From contig NZ_CP019724.1 in NCBI RefSeq assembly GCF_002005225.1, positions 7,606,001 through 7,670,000 of the forward strand: a stretch of 64,000 bases of DNA, written 5' to 3'. Shown one piece after another: positions 50,544-59,468 of this stretch. The DNA is from Streptomyces pactum. GTDB taxonomy: Bacteria; Actinomycetota; Actinomycetes; Streptomycetales; Streptomycetaceae. Under the pieces are notes generated by a model. The model had not been told where the DNA came from and ran no database searches. It saw nothing but the letters and a program-made list of their open reading frames with translations. The stretch's first letter is position 1; each line of letters begins with the position of its first letter. The translations under genes were made by a program, and so were the position numbers.

Positions 50544-50981
50544 GCCGACGGGCCGGCGGTCCCGAAGGCACTGCTCAGCCGATCGACGCGAGGAGTCCAC
50601 GCCGACCCGGCCGGGTGCCCGGCCGGGTCGGACCATGTCGTCCGGAGCACCGCGGGCCGAGTCGGCGCGTCGCGGGATGTGCCGGGGCGGCGACCCCACC
50701 GGTCAATCCGGTTCGCCGGGGCCGGGGCCGAAACCGGTGGCCGCGGGCGAACGCGTGTCAACCCGCCAAGACCGTTTTGGGTGCGGGCGCTGCGGTGCTC
50801 CTCGCCCGCTCCGCCGCCGCGAGCCAGGCCCGGCGCGTCCGGTCGACAGGAGCCGGGACCAGCCTGCTCGCCCGCGTCTCCGAAGCCGGCTCAGGACCGG
50901 CTCGCGCGGGTGGAAGGCCGGCTCAGGACCGGCTCGCGCGGATCGACCGGTGCGGCTCGCAGGGCCGGCGCCCGACGCGGT
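50544..50981. other. intergenic with a direct repeat
   Basis: 438 bases between convergent genes; open frames carry no recognisable protein. It includes a 25-bp direct repeat at 50885-50941. Confidence 0.5.
50885..50941. repeat. 25-bp direct repeat, spacing 32 bp
   Basis: A 25-bp unit beginning GCCGGCTCAGGACCGGCTCG occurs at 50885 and 50917. It lies between convergent genes and probably arose by slippage or recombination. Confidence 0.6.
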
Positions 50982-52097
50982 TCAGGCCGTGAGCAGGCGG
51001 AGGCCGAGATCTGCCGCGTCGAGGTCGGCGAGGTCGCTGTTGCGCTCGGCCCACCGGCCGGAGCCGAGGTCGTCGCCGAGGCTTCGTACCGCCCGCTGCT
51101 CGGCCTGGGGCCCGACTCTCGTCCAGACCGACATGGCACGGCGCACGTGGTCCTCCAGATACGCCCCCGGCCGGCGCCAGTACGCCTCGAACAGACCGTC
51201 GGCGCAGTCCCACGGGATGGGCACCGGTTCGGCCCGGGCGCCGATCGCGTCGGTCATCCCGGCGAGCGAGGGGAACTCCGTGAGGACGGCGGCGAACTCG
51301 GGCAGGTAGTCGCGGGCCAGCCAGAACCGGTCCTGCCACCCGGGCTCGTCGGTGTCGAACGTGAGCACCACCACCCGGCGGGCCACGCGCCGCATCTCGC
51401 GCAGTCCCGCTATCGGGTCCCCCCAGTGGTGAACGGTGGAGACGGCCATCGCGACGTCGAAGGACCGGTCCTCGAACGGCAGGCTCTCCGCGGCGGCGGC
51501 CACGCACGGCGCGGAGCCGGCGGGCCGCTGCGCCCGCATGACCGCCGATGGCTCCACCGCGGTCACGTCACGACCGGCGGGTTCGTAGGAGCCGGTGCCG
51601 GCCCCGACGTTCAGCACCGTCTCCGCGTCCCCGAGCGCGTCCCAGATCTGCGCGGCGATCCGCGGATCGGTACGCCGTGTCGCGGTGTAGGCGCCGCCGA
51701 TCGCGTCGTACAGCCGTGCACCGAGCATCCCCAGTTGCTCCTCCGGTGTCACCCGCAGTCCCTTCGCCCGTGTCCCGAGTTCCCTGTCGATGGCCGCCAC
51801 CATGGCGTCGGCGCGATCGCGCCGCTCCAGCATCAGGCCGCGCAGCCGGCGCAGCTGCGCGACCGCGTCGGTGGACGGGTCGCCGACCAGTTCCGCGACC
51901 TCCCGCAGGCCGAAGCCCAACCGCCGGTAGGCCAGCACCTCCCGCAGCTTCTCCACGTCGCCCGCCGAATAGGCCCGGTACCCGGCAGAGGTCCGGGCCG
52001 ACGGCCGAACGAGCCCGATCTCGTCATAGTGATGCAGCGTGCGGACGCTCACGCCGGCCAGGCCGGCCACGCGTCCCACGGTCCAGTGCTCCTCCAT
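50982..52097 (-). CDS. MerR-family regulator fused to a SAM-dependent methyltransferase
   Basis: 371 aa from ATG 52097. Residues 1-70 form a MerR winged helix (WTVGRVAGLAGVSVRTLHHY, GYRAYSAGDVEKLREV), 85-108 a coiled coil, and 140-371 a class I methyltransferase: motif I TVLNVGAGTGSYEP (161-170 region), ESLPFEDRSFDVAMAVSTVH and MRRVARRVVVLTFDTDEPGW. Joining DNA binding and methyl transfer in one chain is unusual. The enzyme part may sense SAM or modify a small effector, or the protein may methylate DNA-bound partners; none of these is shown. It faces the MFS remnant. Confidence 0.85.
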   Translation of the reverse strand: MEEHWTVGRVAGLAGVSVRTLHHYDEIGLVRPSARTSAGYRAYSAGDVEKLREVLAYRRLGFGLREVAELVGDPSTDAVAQLRRLRGLMLERRDRADAMVAAIDRELGTRAKGLRVTPEEQLGMLGARLYDAIGGAYTATRRTDPRIAAQIWDALGDAETVLNVGAGTGSYEPAGRDVTAVEPSAVMRAQRPAGSAPCVAAAAESLPFEDRSFDVAMAVSTVHHWGDPIAGLREMRRVARRVVVLTFDTDEPGWQDRFWLARDYLPEFAAVLTEFPSLAGMTDAIGARAEPVPIPWDCADGLFEAYWRRPGAYLEDHVRRAMSVWTRVGPQAEQRAVRSLGDDLGSGRWAERNSDLADLDAADLGLRLLTA

Positions 52098-52142
52098 GGC
52101 AACGACTGTGCGGCCTGACGCCACGTGAGGGTCAAGCGCGTC

Positions 52143-52504
52143 AGCGCACCCTCGGACCGTTCCTCACGGCGATCGCCGTGGGGGCGTCGGCGTCCCTCTT
52201 CTCGGGATCCTTCACCCGCTGTCCCCGCCCCGGCCTGGTCATGCTCGGCGGTTCCGCCACCTGGGGCGCGGCGTTGACGCTGTTCGGCCGCGTCAGCGCG
52301 GCCGAACAGATCGTCGGACAGGCCGGACCCGACATCGGCAACATGCGCGGCGGCCTCGTGGCAGACGCCTCCTCGGGGGCGGCGGCGCTCGTCAGCGGTG
52401 GCCTGCTCTGTCTCGGGGCCGTTGCCGTAGTGGGAGCCACGACGGCAGACCTGCGAGGATCCTCCGCTTCCTGCTCCGCCCGTACCGGCTCGGCCAACTC
52501 GTGA
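52143..52504 (+). pseudogene. MFS transporter C-terminal remnant with internal deletion
   Basis: Reads LTAIAVGASASLFSGSFTRC, then PRPGLVMLGGSATWGAALTLFGRV, then jumps to IVGQAGPDIGNMRGGLVADA and VSGGLLCLGAVAVVGATTAD. This order matches the C-terminal helices of EntS/enterobactin-exporter-like MFS proteins, but about 50 residues are missing in the middle and all of the N-terminal half is gone. It abuts the MerR-methyltransferase gene divergently, suggesting that regulator once controlled the exporter. Confidence 0.7.
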
Positions 52505-52528
52505 GTGTGGTCCGGGAGTCGGCAAAAC

Positions 52529-52557
52529 TGGTCTACACCCTTGACTGGTACAGACCA
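52529..52557 (+). promoter_or_regulatory. two DasR-like sites upstream of the chitinase gene
   Basis: TGGTCTACACCC (52529-52540) and TGGTACAGACCA (52546-52557) each match 10 of 12 bases of the DasR core TGGTCTAGACCA. Chitin genes of Streptomyces are known to carry such direct repeats. Confidence 0.6.
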
Positions 52558-52695
52558 ACGCGGTTGAGTGTGCCTCCCACCCCCCACCACGGCCGCCCCC
52601 ACGCCGTGGCCGGTCCGTCCGGCACGCGCGCACAAGGCCCGCTTCGCCCTGCCCTTGTACGGGAGCGGCCGTGCTCCGCCGAAGGAGGCAGACCT

Positions 52696-53586
52696 GTGTC
52701 GAGGCGCCGTATATCCGCCCTGGTGACCGTACTCGCCCTCGCGGGAGCCGTGCCCGTGCTCCTGCCCGCCACCGAGGCCTCCGCCGCCGCGTGTTCGAGC
52801 TACCCGGCCTGGTCGGCCGACGCGAACTACAACGCCGGCGACATCGTCCGCTACACGGACGGCAAGGCGTACATCGCCGAGCACGCCAACCCGGGCTACG
52901 ACCCGTTGATCAGCACCTGGTACTGGGAGCCGTACGCCTGTGACGGCGGATCCGAGACGCCGGTCGGCAACTTCGTGGTGACCGAGGCCCAGTTCAACCA
53001 GATGTTCCCGGGCAGAAACTCCTTCTACACCTACAGCGGCCTCACCGCCGCGCTCAGCGCGTACCCCGGCTTCGCCAACACCGGCAGCGACACCACCAAG
53101 AAGCAGGAGGCCGCGGCCTTCCTCGCCAACGTCAGCCACGAGACCGGCGGGCTCGTGCACATCGTCGAGCAGAACACCGCCAACTATCCGCACTACTGCG
53201 ACTGGAACCAGCCCTACGGCTGCCCGGCCGGCCAGGCCGCCTACTACGGGCGCGGCCCGATCCAGCTCAGTTGGAACTTCAACTACAAGGCCGCGGGCGA
53301 CGCGCTCGGCATCGACCTGCTGAACAACCCCTGGCTGGTGCAGAACGACGCGGCCGTCGCCTGGAAGACCGCCCTGTGGTACTGGAACACCCAGACCGGA
53401 CCCGGCAGCATGACCGGGCACAACGCCATGGTCAACGGCGCCGGCTTCGGCCAGACGATCCGCTCCATCAACGGCTCCCTGGAGTGCGACGGCAAGAACC
53501 CCGCGCAGGTGCAGAGCCGCGTCACCAAGTACCAGCAGTTCAGCCAGATCCTCGGCGTTTCACCGGGCGGCAACCTCTACTGCTGA
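52696..53586 (+). CDS. chiF: secreted family 19 chitinase with N-terminal chitin-binding domain
   Basis: 296 aa from GTG 52696; GAAGGAGG lies 7 nt upstream. Signal peptide ~1-30; chitin-binding type 5/12 domain (SSYPAWSADANYNAGDIVRY, STWYWEPYAC); then a GH19 domain (VVTEAQFNQMFPG, AFLANVSHETGGLVHIVEQN with the catalytic Glu, YYGRGPIQLSWNFNY). The architecture fits the Streptomyces GH19 chitinases; the symbol chiF is from memory of the S. coelicolor gene order. It hydrolyses chitin outside the cell, with DasR-like control in front. Confidence 0.9.
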   Translation: MSRRRISALVTVLALAGAVPVLLPATEASAAACSSYPAWSADANYNAGDIVRYTDGKAYIAEHANPGYDPLISTWYWEPYACDGGSETPVGNFVVTEAQFNQMFPGRNSFYTYSGLTAALSAYPGFANTGSDTTKKQEAAAFLANVSHETGGLVHIVEQNTANYPHYCDWNQPYGCPAGQAAYYGRGPIQLSWNFNYKAAGDALGIDLLNNPWLVQNDAAVAWKTALWYWNTQTGPGSMTGHNAMVNGAGFGQTIRSINGSLECDGKNPAQVQSRVTKYQQFSQILGVSPGGNLYC

Positions 53587-53615
53587 CCCTCCCCGGGTGT
53601 GTGCGAAACTCCGCC

Positions 53616-54515
53616 ATGACCTCGCAAACGATCACCGCGGAGTCCGCGGGCACCTGGACCCTCGGCGACCTGCCCGTCCGCCGCGTCGGCTTCGGCGCGA
53701 TGCGGCTGACGGGCAGTGCCGCCTTCCACCTGGGCACGCCGAGCGACCGGGAGCGCTCCCTCGCCGTACTGCGCCGGGCGGTCGAACTCGGCGTCAACCA
53801 CATCGACACCGCCGCCTTCTACTTCTCGTCCCTGCGCTCGGCCAACGAACTGATCAACAGGGCCCTCGCGCCCTACCCCGACGACCTGGTGATCGCCGCG
53901 AAGGTCGGCCCGTACCGCGAGTGGTCGGGGGAGTGGGGCACCTCCGCCCGGCCCGGGGACCTGCGCGCCCACGTCGAGGAGAACCTGCGCCAGCTCGGCC
54001 GCGACCACCTCGACGTCGTCTACCTGCGCCGTATGCGGCAGGACTCGATCGCCGAGCACTTCGCAGCCCTCGCCGAACTGCGCGAGGCGGGCCTGATCCG
54101 CCACCTCGGCATCTCCGACGTCGAACCGCGCCACCTCGCCGAGGCCCAGGCCATCGCACCCGTGGTCTGCGTCCAGAACCGGTACGGCCTCGGCTTCCAC
54201 GACCCCGCCACCGACGGACTCCTCGCCCTCTGCCGTGCGCAGGGCATCGCCTTCGTGCCGTTCTACGCCATCGCAGGCGAGGCCGGACCGCGGGGCGCCG
54301 GCACCGCCCACGAGGACGAGGTCCGGGCGGTGGCCCGGGCGCACGGCGCGAGCCCCGCGCAGGTGCGGATCGCCTGGACCCTGCACCAGGGCCCGAACGT
54401 CCTGGCCATCCCCGGCACCGGCGACCCCGGCCATCTCGCCGAGAACGTCGCGGCGGGCGCCCTCCGTCTCACCGGCGAGGAACTGGCGCGACTCGACGGC
54501 GCCCGGACGGGCTGA
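53616..54515 (+). CDS. aldo/keto reductase
   Basis: 299 aa from ATG 53616. N-terminal VRRVGFGAMRLTGS, catalytic DTAAFYFSSLRSANELI (D-Y-type), KVGPYREWS with the Lys, LDVVYLRRMRQDSIAEHFA and the NADPH region IPGTGDPGHLAENVAAGALRL. It reduces or oxidises aldehydes and ketones with NADPH; substrate unknown. It follows the chitinase gene by 29 bp on the same strand, but a shared transcript is uncertain. Confidence 0.88.
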   Translation: MTSQTITAESAGTWTLGDLPVRRVGFGAMRLTGSAAFHLGTPSDRERSLAVLRRAVELGVNHIDTAAFYFSSLRSANELINRALAPYPDDLVIAAKVGPYREWSGEWGTSARPGDLRAHVEENLRQLGRDHLDVVYLRRMRQDSIAEHFAALAELREAGLIRHLGISDVEPRHLAEAQAIAPVVCVQNRYGLGFHDPATDGLLALCRAQGIAFVPFYAIAGEAGPRGAGTAHEDEVRAVARAHGASPAQVRIAWTLHQGPNVLAIPGTGDPGHLAENVAAGALRLTGEELARLDGARTG

Positions 54516-54544
54516 GGCGCAGCGGGCGGCTGGTTGCCCGGGCC

Positions 54545-54690
54545 GGCTGAGGGGCCGGGGCGCCGGCCGGGTCGAGGTGCGGGATGCCCGGACGGCCGGG
54601 TGCCGGGCGGGCTGAGGGGCCGGGGCGGCGGGGCGCCGGCCGGGTCGAGGTGCGGGATGCCCGGACGGCCGGGTGCCCGGCGGGCTGAGG
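54545..54690. repeat. 73-bp tandem duplication between convergent genes
   Basis: The second copy repeats the first at a 73-bp offset (for example GTCGAGG at 54571 and 54644), with a small insertion near 54621-54632. A third partial start (GGCTGAGG) follows near 54683. It lies between the aldo/keto reductase and PPOX-type genes. Confidence 0.7.
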
Positions 54691-54730
54691 CCCCGACCGG
54701 CGGCCGGGCGCCCGCACGGGCCCACGCGTA

Positions 54731-55189
54731 CTACACGGTCCAGGCGCCGTCCCGCATGATGTGCCGCTTCCTCAGCTCGCGCGTCTCGTGCCACGCCTGC
54801 ACCGCGAGCGGGCGCACCCGGAACCAGGCGTACGACGCGCCGTCCTCGCGAGGATCCCAGCCGGTCTTCGCGAGGAACGCCTGGGCCGCCGCGGACGGCG
54901 CCTCCCGCAGGCCGAACGTCTCCACCTCGCCGTCGATCAGCACGACGTCCCGGGTGTGCCCGAGCGCCAGCCGGACCCGGCCGCCGTCGCGCAGATTGCG
55001 GCCGGTCGGGTTGGTGAGCCGGGTGCACAGCCACACCGACTCCCCCTCCCACACGAACCAGAGCGGAACCAAGCAGGGCACCCCCTCGGCGTCCGCCGTG
55101 GCCACCCAGATGTCCATCTCCCGTGCCAACCGGTCCAGCACGTCCTGCTTGCGCTGCCCGGGCCCGCGCGGCGGTGCCGTGATCTTCAT
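54731..55189 (-). CDS. pyridoxamine 5'-phosphate oxidase family flavoprotein
   Basis: 152 aa from ATG 55189 (in-frame GTG 55195 also possible; neither has a clear ribosome site). A split-barrel flavin-binding fold is read from [45 protein letters not shown] and [20 protein letters not shown]. Actinobacterial members of this size often bind F420 or FMN and act as reductases. Substrate unknown. Confidence 0.78.
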   Translation of the reverse strand: MKITAPPRGPGQRKQDVLDRLAREMDIWVATADAEGVPCLVPLWFVWEGESVWLCTRLTNPTGRNLRDGGRVRLALGHTRDVVLIDGEVETFGLREAPSAAAQAFLAKTGWDPREDGASYAWFRVRPLAVQAWHETRELRKRHIMRDGAWTV

Positions 55190-55264
55190 GGCCACGACGG
55201 TAGCGGAGCGGCCACGCCCGCACCTCGGGCGCGAGGCCTAGGACCGGAGACTGGCGCGACGGCG

Positions 55265-55280
55265 GGTTTTACGTATAACC
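55265..55280. promoter_or_regulatory. 16-bp near-palindrome in the VOC gene promoter
   Basis: GGTTTTACGTATAACC has 7 of 8 matching pairs. It sits in an AT-rich pocket 34 bp before the VOC start, looking like an operator of an ArsR- or TetR-type regulator. Confidence 0.45.
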
Positions 55281-55313
55281 TCTCCCGTCAATCGCCCGTC
55301 CCGAAAGGCCCCG

Positions 55314-55709
55314 ATGACACGCATCGCCCTGGTCACCCTCGTCGTCGACGACTACGACGAGGCGATCCGCTTCTACACCGAGGCCCTCGGGTTCCGCCTC
55401 GCCGAGGACGCGCCCCGGCCCGACGGTTCCCGCTGGGTCGTCGTCGAACCCGGCGACGCGGCGGGAGGCGCCGCCCTGCTGCTGGCCCGCGCCAAGGGGG
55501 AGGCCCAGCGCTCCCGGATCGGCGACCAGACGGGCGGGCGCGTCGGCTTCTTCCTGTACACCGACGACTTCGTCCGCGACCACGCCCGCATGGCGGCCGC
55601 GGGCGTGACCTTCCTGGAGGAGCCCCGGCACGAGCCCTACGGCCGGGTCGCCGTCTTCCAGGACCTCTACGGCAACCGCTGGGACCTGCTCCAGCCCGCC
55701 GCCTCCTGA
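55314..55709 (+). CDS. VOC (glyoxalase/bleomycin-resistance fold) protein
   Basis: 131 aa from ATG 55314. Two beta-alpha-beta-beta-beta units: [40 protein letters not shown] and the second unit [38 protein letters not shown]. It likely forms a dimer binding a metal or small molecule. Together with the adenosine deaminase gene it may be co-transcribed (44-bp gap). Confidence 0.85.
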   Translation: MTRIALVTLVVDDYDEAIRFYTEALGFRLAEDAPRPDGSRWVVVEPGDAAGGAALLLARAKGEAQRSRIGDQTGGRVGFFLYTDDFVRDHARMAAAGVTFLEEPRHEPYGRVAVFQDLYGNRWDLLQPAAS

Positions 55710-55753
55710 CCCGTCCCCCATCCCCGCACCGACCCGTCGAGGAACGACCGCAC

Positions 55754-56833
55754 ATGTCATCTACGCGCATAGACACCGACACGCTCCGCCGCCTTCCCAA
55801 GGCCGTGCTGCACGACCACCTCGACGGCGGCCTGCGCCCCGCGACCGTCGTGGAGCTGGCGGAGACCGTCGGCCACACCCTGCCCACCACCGACCCCGAC
55901 GAGCTGGCCGCCTGGTACTACGAGGCCGCCAACTCCGGGGACCTGGTGCGCTACATCGCCACCTTCGAGCACACCCTCGCCGTGATGCAGAACCGCGAGG
56001 GCCTGCTGCGCACCGCCGAGGAGTACGTCCTCGACCTGGCCGCCGACGGCGTCGTCTACGGCGAGGTCCGCTACGCCCCCGAGTTGATGACCGGCGGTGG
56101 GCTGACCCTCGCCGAGGTCGTCGAAACCGTCCAGGAGGGGCTGGCCGCCGGCATGGCCAAGGCGGCGACCGCGGGCACCCCGGTCCGCGTCGGCACCCTG
56201 CTGTGCGGTATGCGGATGTTCGACCGCACCCGCGAGACCGCCGACCTCGCGGTCGCCTTCCGGGACGCCGGTGTCGTCGGCTTCGACATCGCGGGCGCCG
56301 AGGACGGCTTCCCGCCCGCCGACCACCTCGACGCCTTCGAGTACCTGCGCCGCGAGAACGTGCCCTTCACCATCCACGCCGGCGAGGCGCACGGGCTGCC
56401 CAGCATCCACCAGGCCCTCCAGGTGTGCGGCGCCCAGCGCATCGGCCACGGCGTGCGCATCACCGACGACATCCCGGACCTCGCGGCGGGCAAGCTCGGC
56501 CGGCTCGCCGGCTGGGTCCGCGACCGCCGGATCGCCCTGGAGATGTGTCCGACCTCCAACCTCCAGACCGGTGCCGCCACCTCGATCGCCGAGCACCCCA
56601 TCACCGCGCTCAAGGACCTCGGCTTCCGCGTCACCCTGAACACCGACAACCGCCTCGTCTCGGGCACGACGATGACCCGGGAGATGTCCCTGCTGGTCGA
56701 GCAGGCGGGCTGGACGGCCGAGGACCTGCGTTTGGTCACGGTGAACGCGCTGAAGAGCGCCTTCATCCCCTTCGACGAGCGCGGGGCCCTGATCGAGGAC
56801 GTCGTCCTGCCGGGCTACGAAGCGGCGCTCTGA
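55754..56833 (+). CDS. add: adenosine deaminase
   Basis: 359 aa from ATG 55754. Metal and active-site motifs are present: [18 protein letters not shown] (HxH), [15 protein letters not shown] (HAGE), [12 protein letters not shown] (GHG), and [20 protein letters not shown] (TDN/D near the end). It converts adenosine to inosine in purine salvage. Its 3' end overlaps the convergent DinB-type gene by 19 bp. Confidence 0.92.
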   Translation: MSSTRIDTDTLRRLPKAVLHDHLDGGLRPATVVELAETVGHTLPTTDPDELAAWYYEAANSGDLVRYIATFEHTLAVMQNREGLLRTAEEYVLDLAADGVVYGEVRYAPELMTGGGLTLAEVVETVQEGLAAGMAKAATAGTPVRVGTLLCGMRMFDRTRETADLAVAFRDAGVVGFDIAGAEDGFPPADHLDAFEYLRRENVPFTIHAGEAHGLPSIHQALQVCGAQRIGHGVRITDDIPDLAAGKLGRLAGWVRDRRIALEMCPTSNLQTGAATSIAEHPITALKDLGFRVTLNTDNRLVSGTTMTREMSLLVEQAGWTAEDLRLVTVNALKSAFIPFDERGALIEDVVLPGYEAAL

Positions 56834-57330
56834 ACGAGCCCGCGCACATAGGCGGCCTGTCCGGCGTGCTGGAGATCGTCGGACAGGACGCTGACCAGCC
56901 GGGCGCCCAGGGTGACCAGCGGGTCCCAGTTCTCGTCCACGATCCGCTCCAGGTCCCCCGCCGTCAGGGAGCGCAGGGCGCCGAGCGTCTGCTCGTGCAC
57001 GGCGTCGTAGTAGCCGGTGAGCAGGCCGGCCGAGTCGACCCGCACCTTCGCGACCTTCGCGGAGCTGTGGCCGTACCCGGTGTCGTGGCGTGGCAGCCCG
57101 AGGCCGAAGCGTTTCTCCCACGCGTCGGCCAGCCACACCTGGTCGAGCCCGAAGGCGTCCGCGATGTGGTCGTCCTGGACCCGGGTGAGGTGCCAGAGGA
57201 GCCAGGCGACGGAGTTGGCGTCGTCGGCGGGACGGGCGTTCAGGCCGTCGGGGTCCAGGCCCTCGACGGCGGCGTGGACTTCTTCCTGGATGCGGCCGTA
57301 GCCCTCGATGAGGATGTCCTTCGCATGCAT
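56815..57330 (-). CDS. DinB-like (mycothiol-dependent-transferase type) protein
   Basis: 171 aa from ATG 57330. Four-helix DinB fold with His ligands in [20 protein letters not shown] and [16 protein letters not shown] segment (here [16 protein letters not shown]). Many actinobacterial members are mycothiol-dependent maleylpyruvate isomerases or transferases. No partner gene indicates the substrate. Confidence 0.85.
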   Translation of the reverse strand: MHAKDILIEGYGRIQEEVHAAVEGLDPDGLNARPADDANSVAWLLWHLTRVQDDHIADAFGLDQVWLADAWEKRFGLGLPRHDTGYGHSSAKVAKVRVDSAGLLTGYYDAVHEQTLGALRSLTAGDLERIVDENWDPLVTLGARLVSVLSDDLQHAGQAAYVRGLVQSAAS

Positions 57331-57355
57331 ACGTCCACCATCGCGCAGTCCGTCC

Positions 57356-58240
57356 TCACCCGCTCCCCGTTTCCAGCAGTCCCATCAGCGCCCGCGCCGC
57401 CGGGCTGGTGGCCTGGGCCGGCGGCAGCAGCGCGATGGTCTCGTACGCCGTGTCGCCGGAGCCCCTCAGCGGCAGCGAGGTGAGGGAGGCCCGCTTGTGC
57501 CGGAAGTGACGCGGCACGACCGCGATGCCGAGGTCCTCGTCGAGCAGGTCCAGCAGACCGTGCACGTCGTTCACCTCCAGCGCGACGGTCCGCCGTACGC
57601 CCGCCTCGGCGAAGGCGGCGTCGGTGACGCGGCGCGGGCCCCAGTCCGGGTGGAAGTCGACGAAGACCTCGTCGGCGAGATCGTGCGGGGTCAGCGCCGC
57701 GCCGCCCGTCGCCACACGGTGGCCGGGATGGCACAGGACCGTCATCGGCTCGCCGGCCAGCGAGACGGAGCGCAGTTGGTCCGTGTCCGCCTGCGTCCGG
57801 TAGGCGAAGGCCAGGTCGAGGCGCCCGGCAGCGACCTCCTCCGCCAGCTCGCCCGAGCCCGCCTGCCGCAGCCGGATCTCCACGTCCGGATGCTCCCTGC
57901 GGAACGCGGCCAGCAGTCCCGCCACCGGCACCCCGGCGATGCACTGCTCGGCGCCCAGCGACAGCGTGCCGCGCAGCACGCCCTGTACCGCGGCGACCGC
58001 CTCGTGCGCCGAGCGGACCTGTGCGAGGATCCGCTCGGCCTCGCCCAGCAGCGCCCGTCCGGCCTCCGTCAGCGTCACCCGGCGGGTCGTGCGCACGAAC
58101 AGCGGGGCCCGCAGCTCCCGCTCCAGTGCCCGGATGGAGGCCGACAGGCCGGACTGCGAGACCATCAGCCGCTCGGCCGCGCGGGTGAAGTGCTGGTCCT
58201 CGGCGACCGCCACGAAGTGCTGGAGATGACGCAGTTCCAT
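57356..58240 (-). CDS. LysR-type transcriptional regulator
   Basis: 294 aa from ATG 58240 (internal to a longer frame starting 58261). N-terminal HTH MELRHLQHFVAVAEDQHFTR, QSGLSASIRALERELRAPLF; effector domain with LSLGAEQCIAGVPVAGLLAA, DLLDEDLGIAVVPRHFRH. LysR proteins commonly regulate the divergent neighbour; here that is the aldo/keto reductase starting at 58370, 130 bp away. AT-rich stretches near 58260-58300 are candidate binding sites. Confidence 0.88.
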   Translation of the reverse strand: MELRHLQHFVAVAEDQHFTRAAERLMVSQSGLSASIRALERELRAPLFVRTTRRVTLTEAGRALLGEAERILAQVRSAHEAVAAVQGVLRGTLSLGAEQCIAGVPVAGLLAAFRREHPDVEIRLRQAGSGELAEEVAAGRLDLAFAYRTQADTDQLRSVSLAGEPMTVLCHPGHRVATGGAALTPHDLADEVFVDFHPDWGPRRVTDAAFAEAGVRRTVALEVNDVHGLLDLLDEDLGIAVVPRHFRHKRASLTSLPLRGSGDTAYETIALLPPAQATSPAARALMGLLETGSG

Positions 58241-58369
58241 GACTGAGAAGCGTAGCCGCACAATTTCATCGGATTCTTCTGTTGGACCACTGCACGCAGG
58301 TCACGACAGAGTGGGACACGGTTCCGCCAAAGCCCCGTACCCCCGGGTGCCAACCCCTCTGGAGTCGCG

Positions 58370-59362
58370 TTGTACACCGCACACCCCGACCGCTACGCGG
58401 ACATGCCCTACCGGCGCACCGGACGCAGCGGTCTGAAGCTCCCCGCGCTCTCGCTCGGCCTGTGGCACAACTTCGGCCCGGACCGCCCCGTCGAGACCCA
58501 GCGCGCCATCCTGCGCCGTGCCTTCGACCTCGGCGTCACCCACTTCGACCTGGCCAACAACTACGGTCCGCCGCCCGGTTCCGCCGAGTCCGCCCTCGGC
58601 GAGGCCCTGAAGGCCGACTTCGCGCCGTACCGCGACGAGCTGGTCATCTCCACCAAGGCCGGATACCTCATGTGGCCCGGCCCGTACGGCGAGTGGGGCT
58701 CGCGCAAGTACCTGCTGTCCTCCCTCGACCAGAGCCTGACCCGGATGGGCCTGGACTACGTCGACGTCTTCTACTCGCACCGCCCCGACCCGGAGACTCC
58801 CCTGGAGGAGACGATGGGCGCCCTGCACACGGCGGTGCAGCAGGGCAAGGCGCTGTACGTCGGCGTCTCCAACTACTCCCCGGAGCAGACCCGCGAGGCC
58901 GCCCGCATCCTCGCCGAGCTGGGCACCCCGCTGCTGATCCACCAGCCCCGCTACTCCATGCTCGACCGCCGGCCCGAGACCAGCGGCCTACTGGACGCCC
59001 TCGACGAGTTGCGGGTCGGCTCGATCGCGTACTCCCCGCTGGAGCAGGGCCTGCTGACCGGCCGCTACCTCGACGGCATCCCGGAGGACTCGCGCGCCGC
59101 GAGCGACAGCCCGTTCCTGAACTCCGACGCGGTCACCGGGGAACTGGTCGGCAAGCTGCGCGCCCTGGACGAGATCGCGAAGTCCCGCGGCCAGTCGCTG
59201 GCCCAGATGGCGCTGGCGTGGGTGCTGCGCGGGGGCCGCGTGACCTCCGCCCTGGTCGGCGCGAGCAGCCCGCGGCAGTTGGAGGACAGCGTCTCGGCCA
59301 TCGGGAACCTCGACTTCGGGGCCGACGAACTGGCCCGGATCGACAAGATCGTCACGCGGTAG
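58370..59362 (+). CDS. aldo/keto reductase, L-glyceraldehyde 3-phosphate reductase type
   Basis: 330 aa starting at TTG 58370, with GGAG 5 nt upstream and the homologous N-terminus MYTAHPDRYADMPYRRTGRS (other family members begin MTYTANPDRY... or similar). Catalytic D-Y-K-H motifs appear as THFDLANNYGPPPGSAESAL, STKAGYLMWPGPYGEWGSRK and FYSHRPDPETPLEETMGALH. YghZ-like enzymes reduce L-glyceraldehyde 3-phosphate and methylglyoxal. Regulation by the divergent LysR gene is likely. Confidence 0.88.
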   Translation: MYTAHPDRYADMPYRRTGRSGLKLPALSLGLWHNFGPDRPVETQRAILRRAFDLGVTHFDLANNYGPPPGSAESALGEALKADFAPYRDELVISTKAGYLMWPGPYGEWGSRKYLLSSLDQSLTRMGLDYVDVFYSHRPDPETPLEETMGALHTAVQQGKALYVGVSNYSPEQTREAARILAELGTPLLIHQPRYSMLDRRPETSGLLDALDELRVGSIAYSPLEQGLLTGRYLDGIPEDSRAASDSPFLNSDAVTGELVGKLRALDEIAKSRGQSLAQMALAWVLRGGRVTSALVGASSPRQLEDSVSAIGNLDFGADELARIDKIVTR

Positions 59363-59372
59363 GACCCACACA

Positions 59373-59414
59373 CCGACGATCCCGGAGGCGGGCCGCCCGC
59401 TCCGGGATCGTCGG
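59373..59414. terminator. very strong hairpin between convergent genes
   Basis: CCGACGATCCCGGA (59373-59386) pairs perfectly with TCCGGGATCGTCGG (59401-59414), and the bases between form a further GCGGGC/GCCCGC stem. Serves the aldo/keto reductase and SnoaL-type genes. Confidence 0.8.
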
Positions 59415-59468
59415 CGTACGCGGGCGTCGGGGGCGACGCCGGGGGCGGAACGCAACCCCCGGCGGCCG

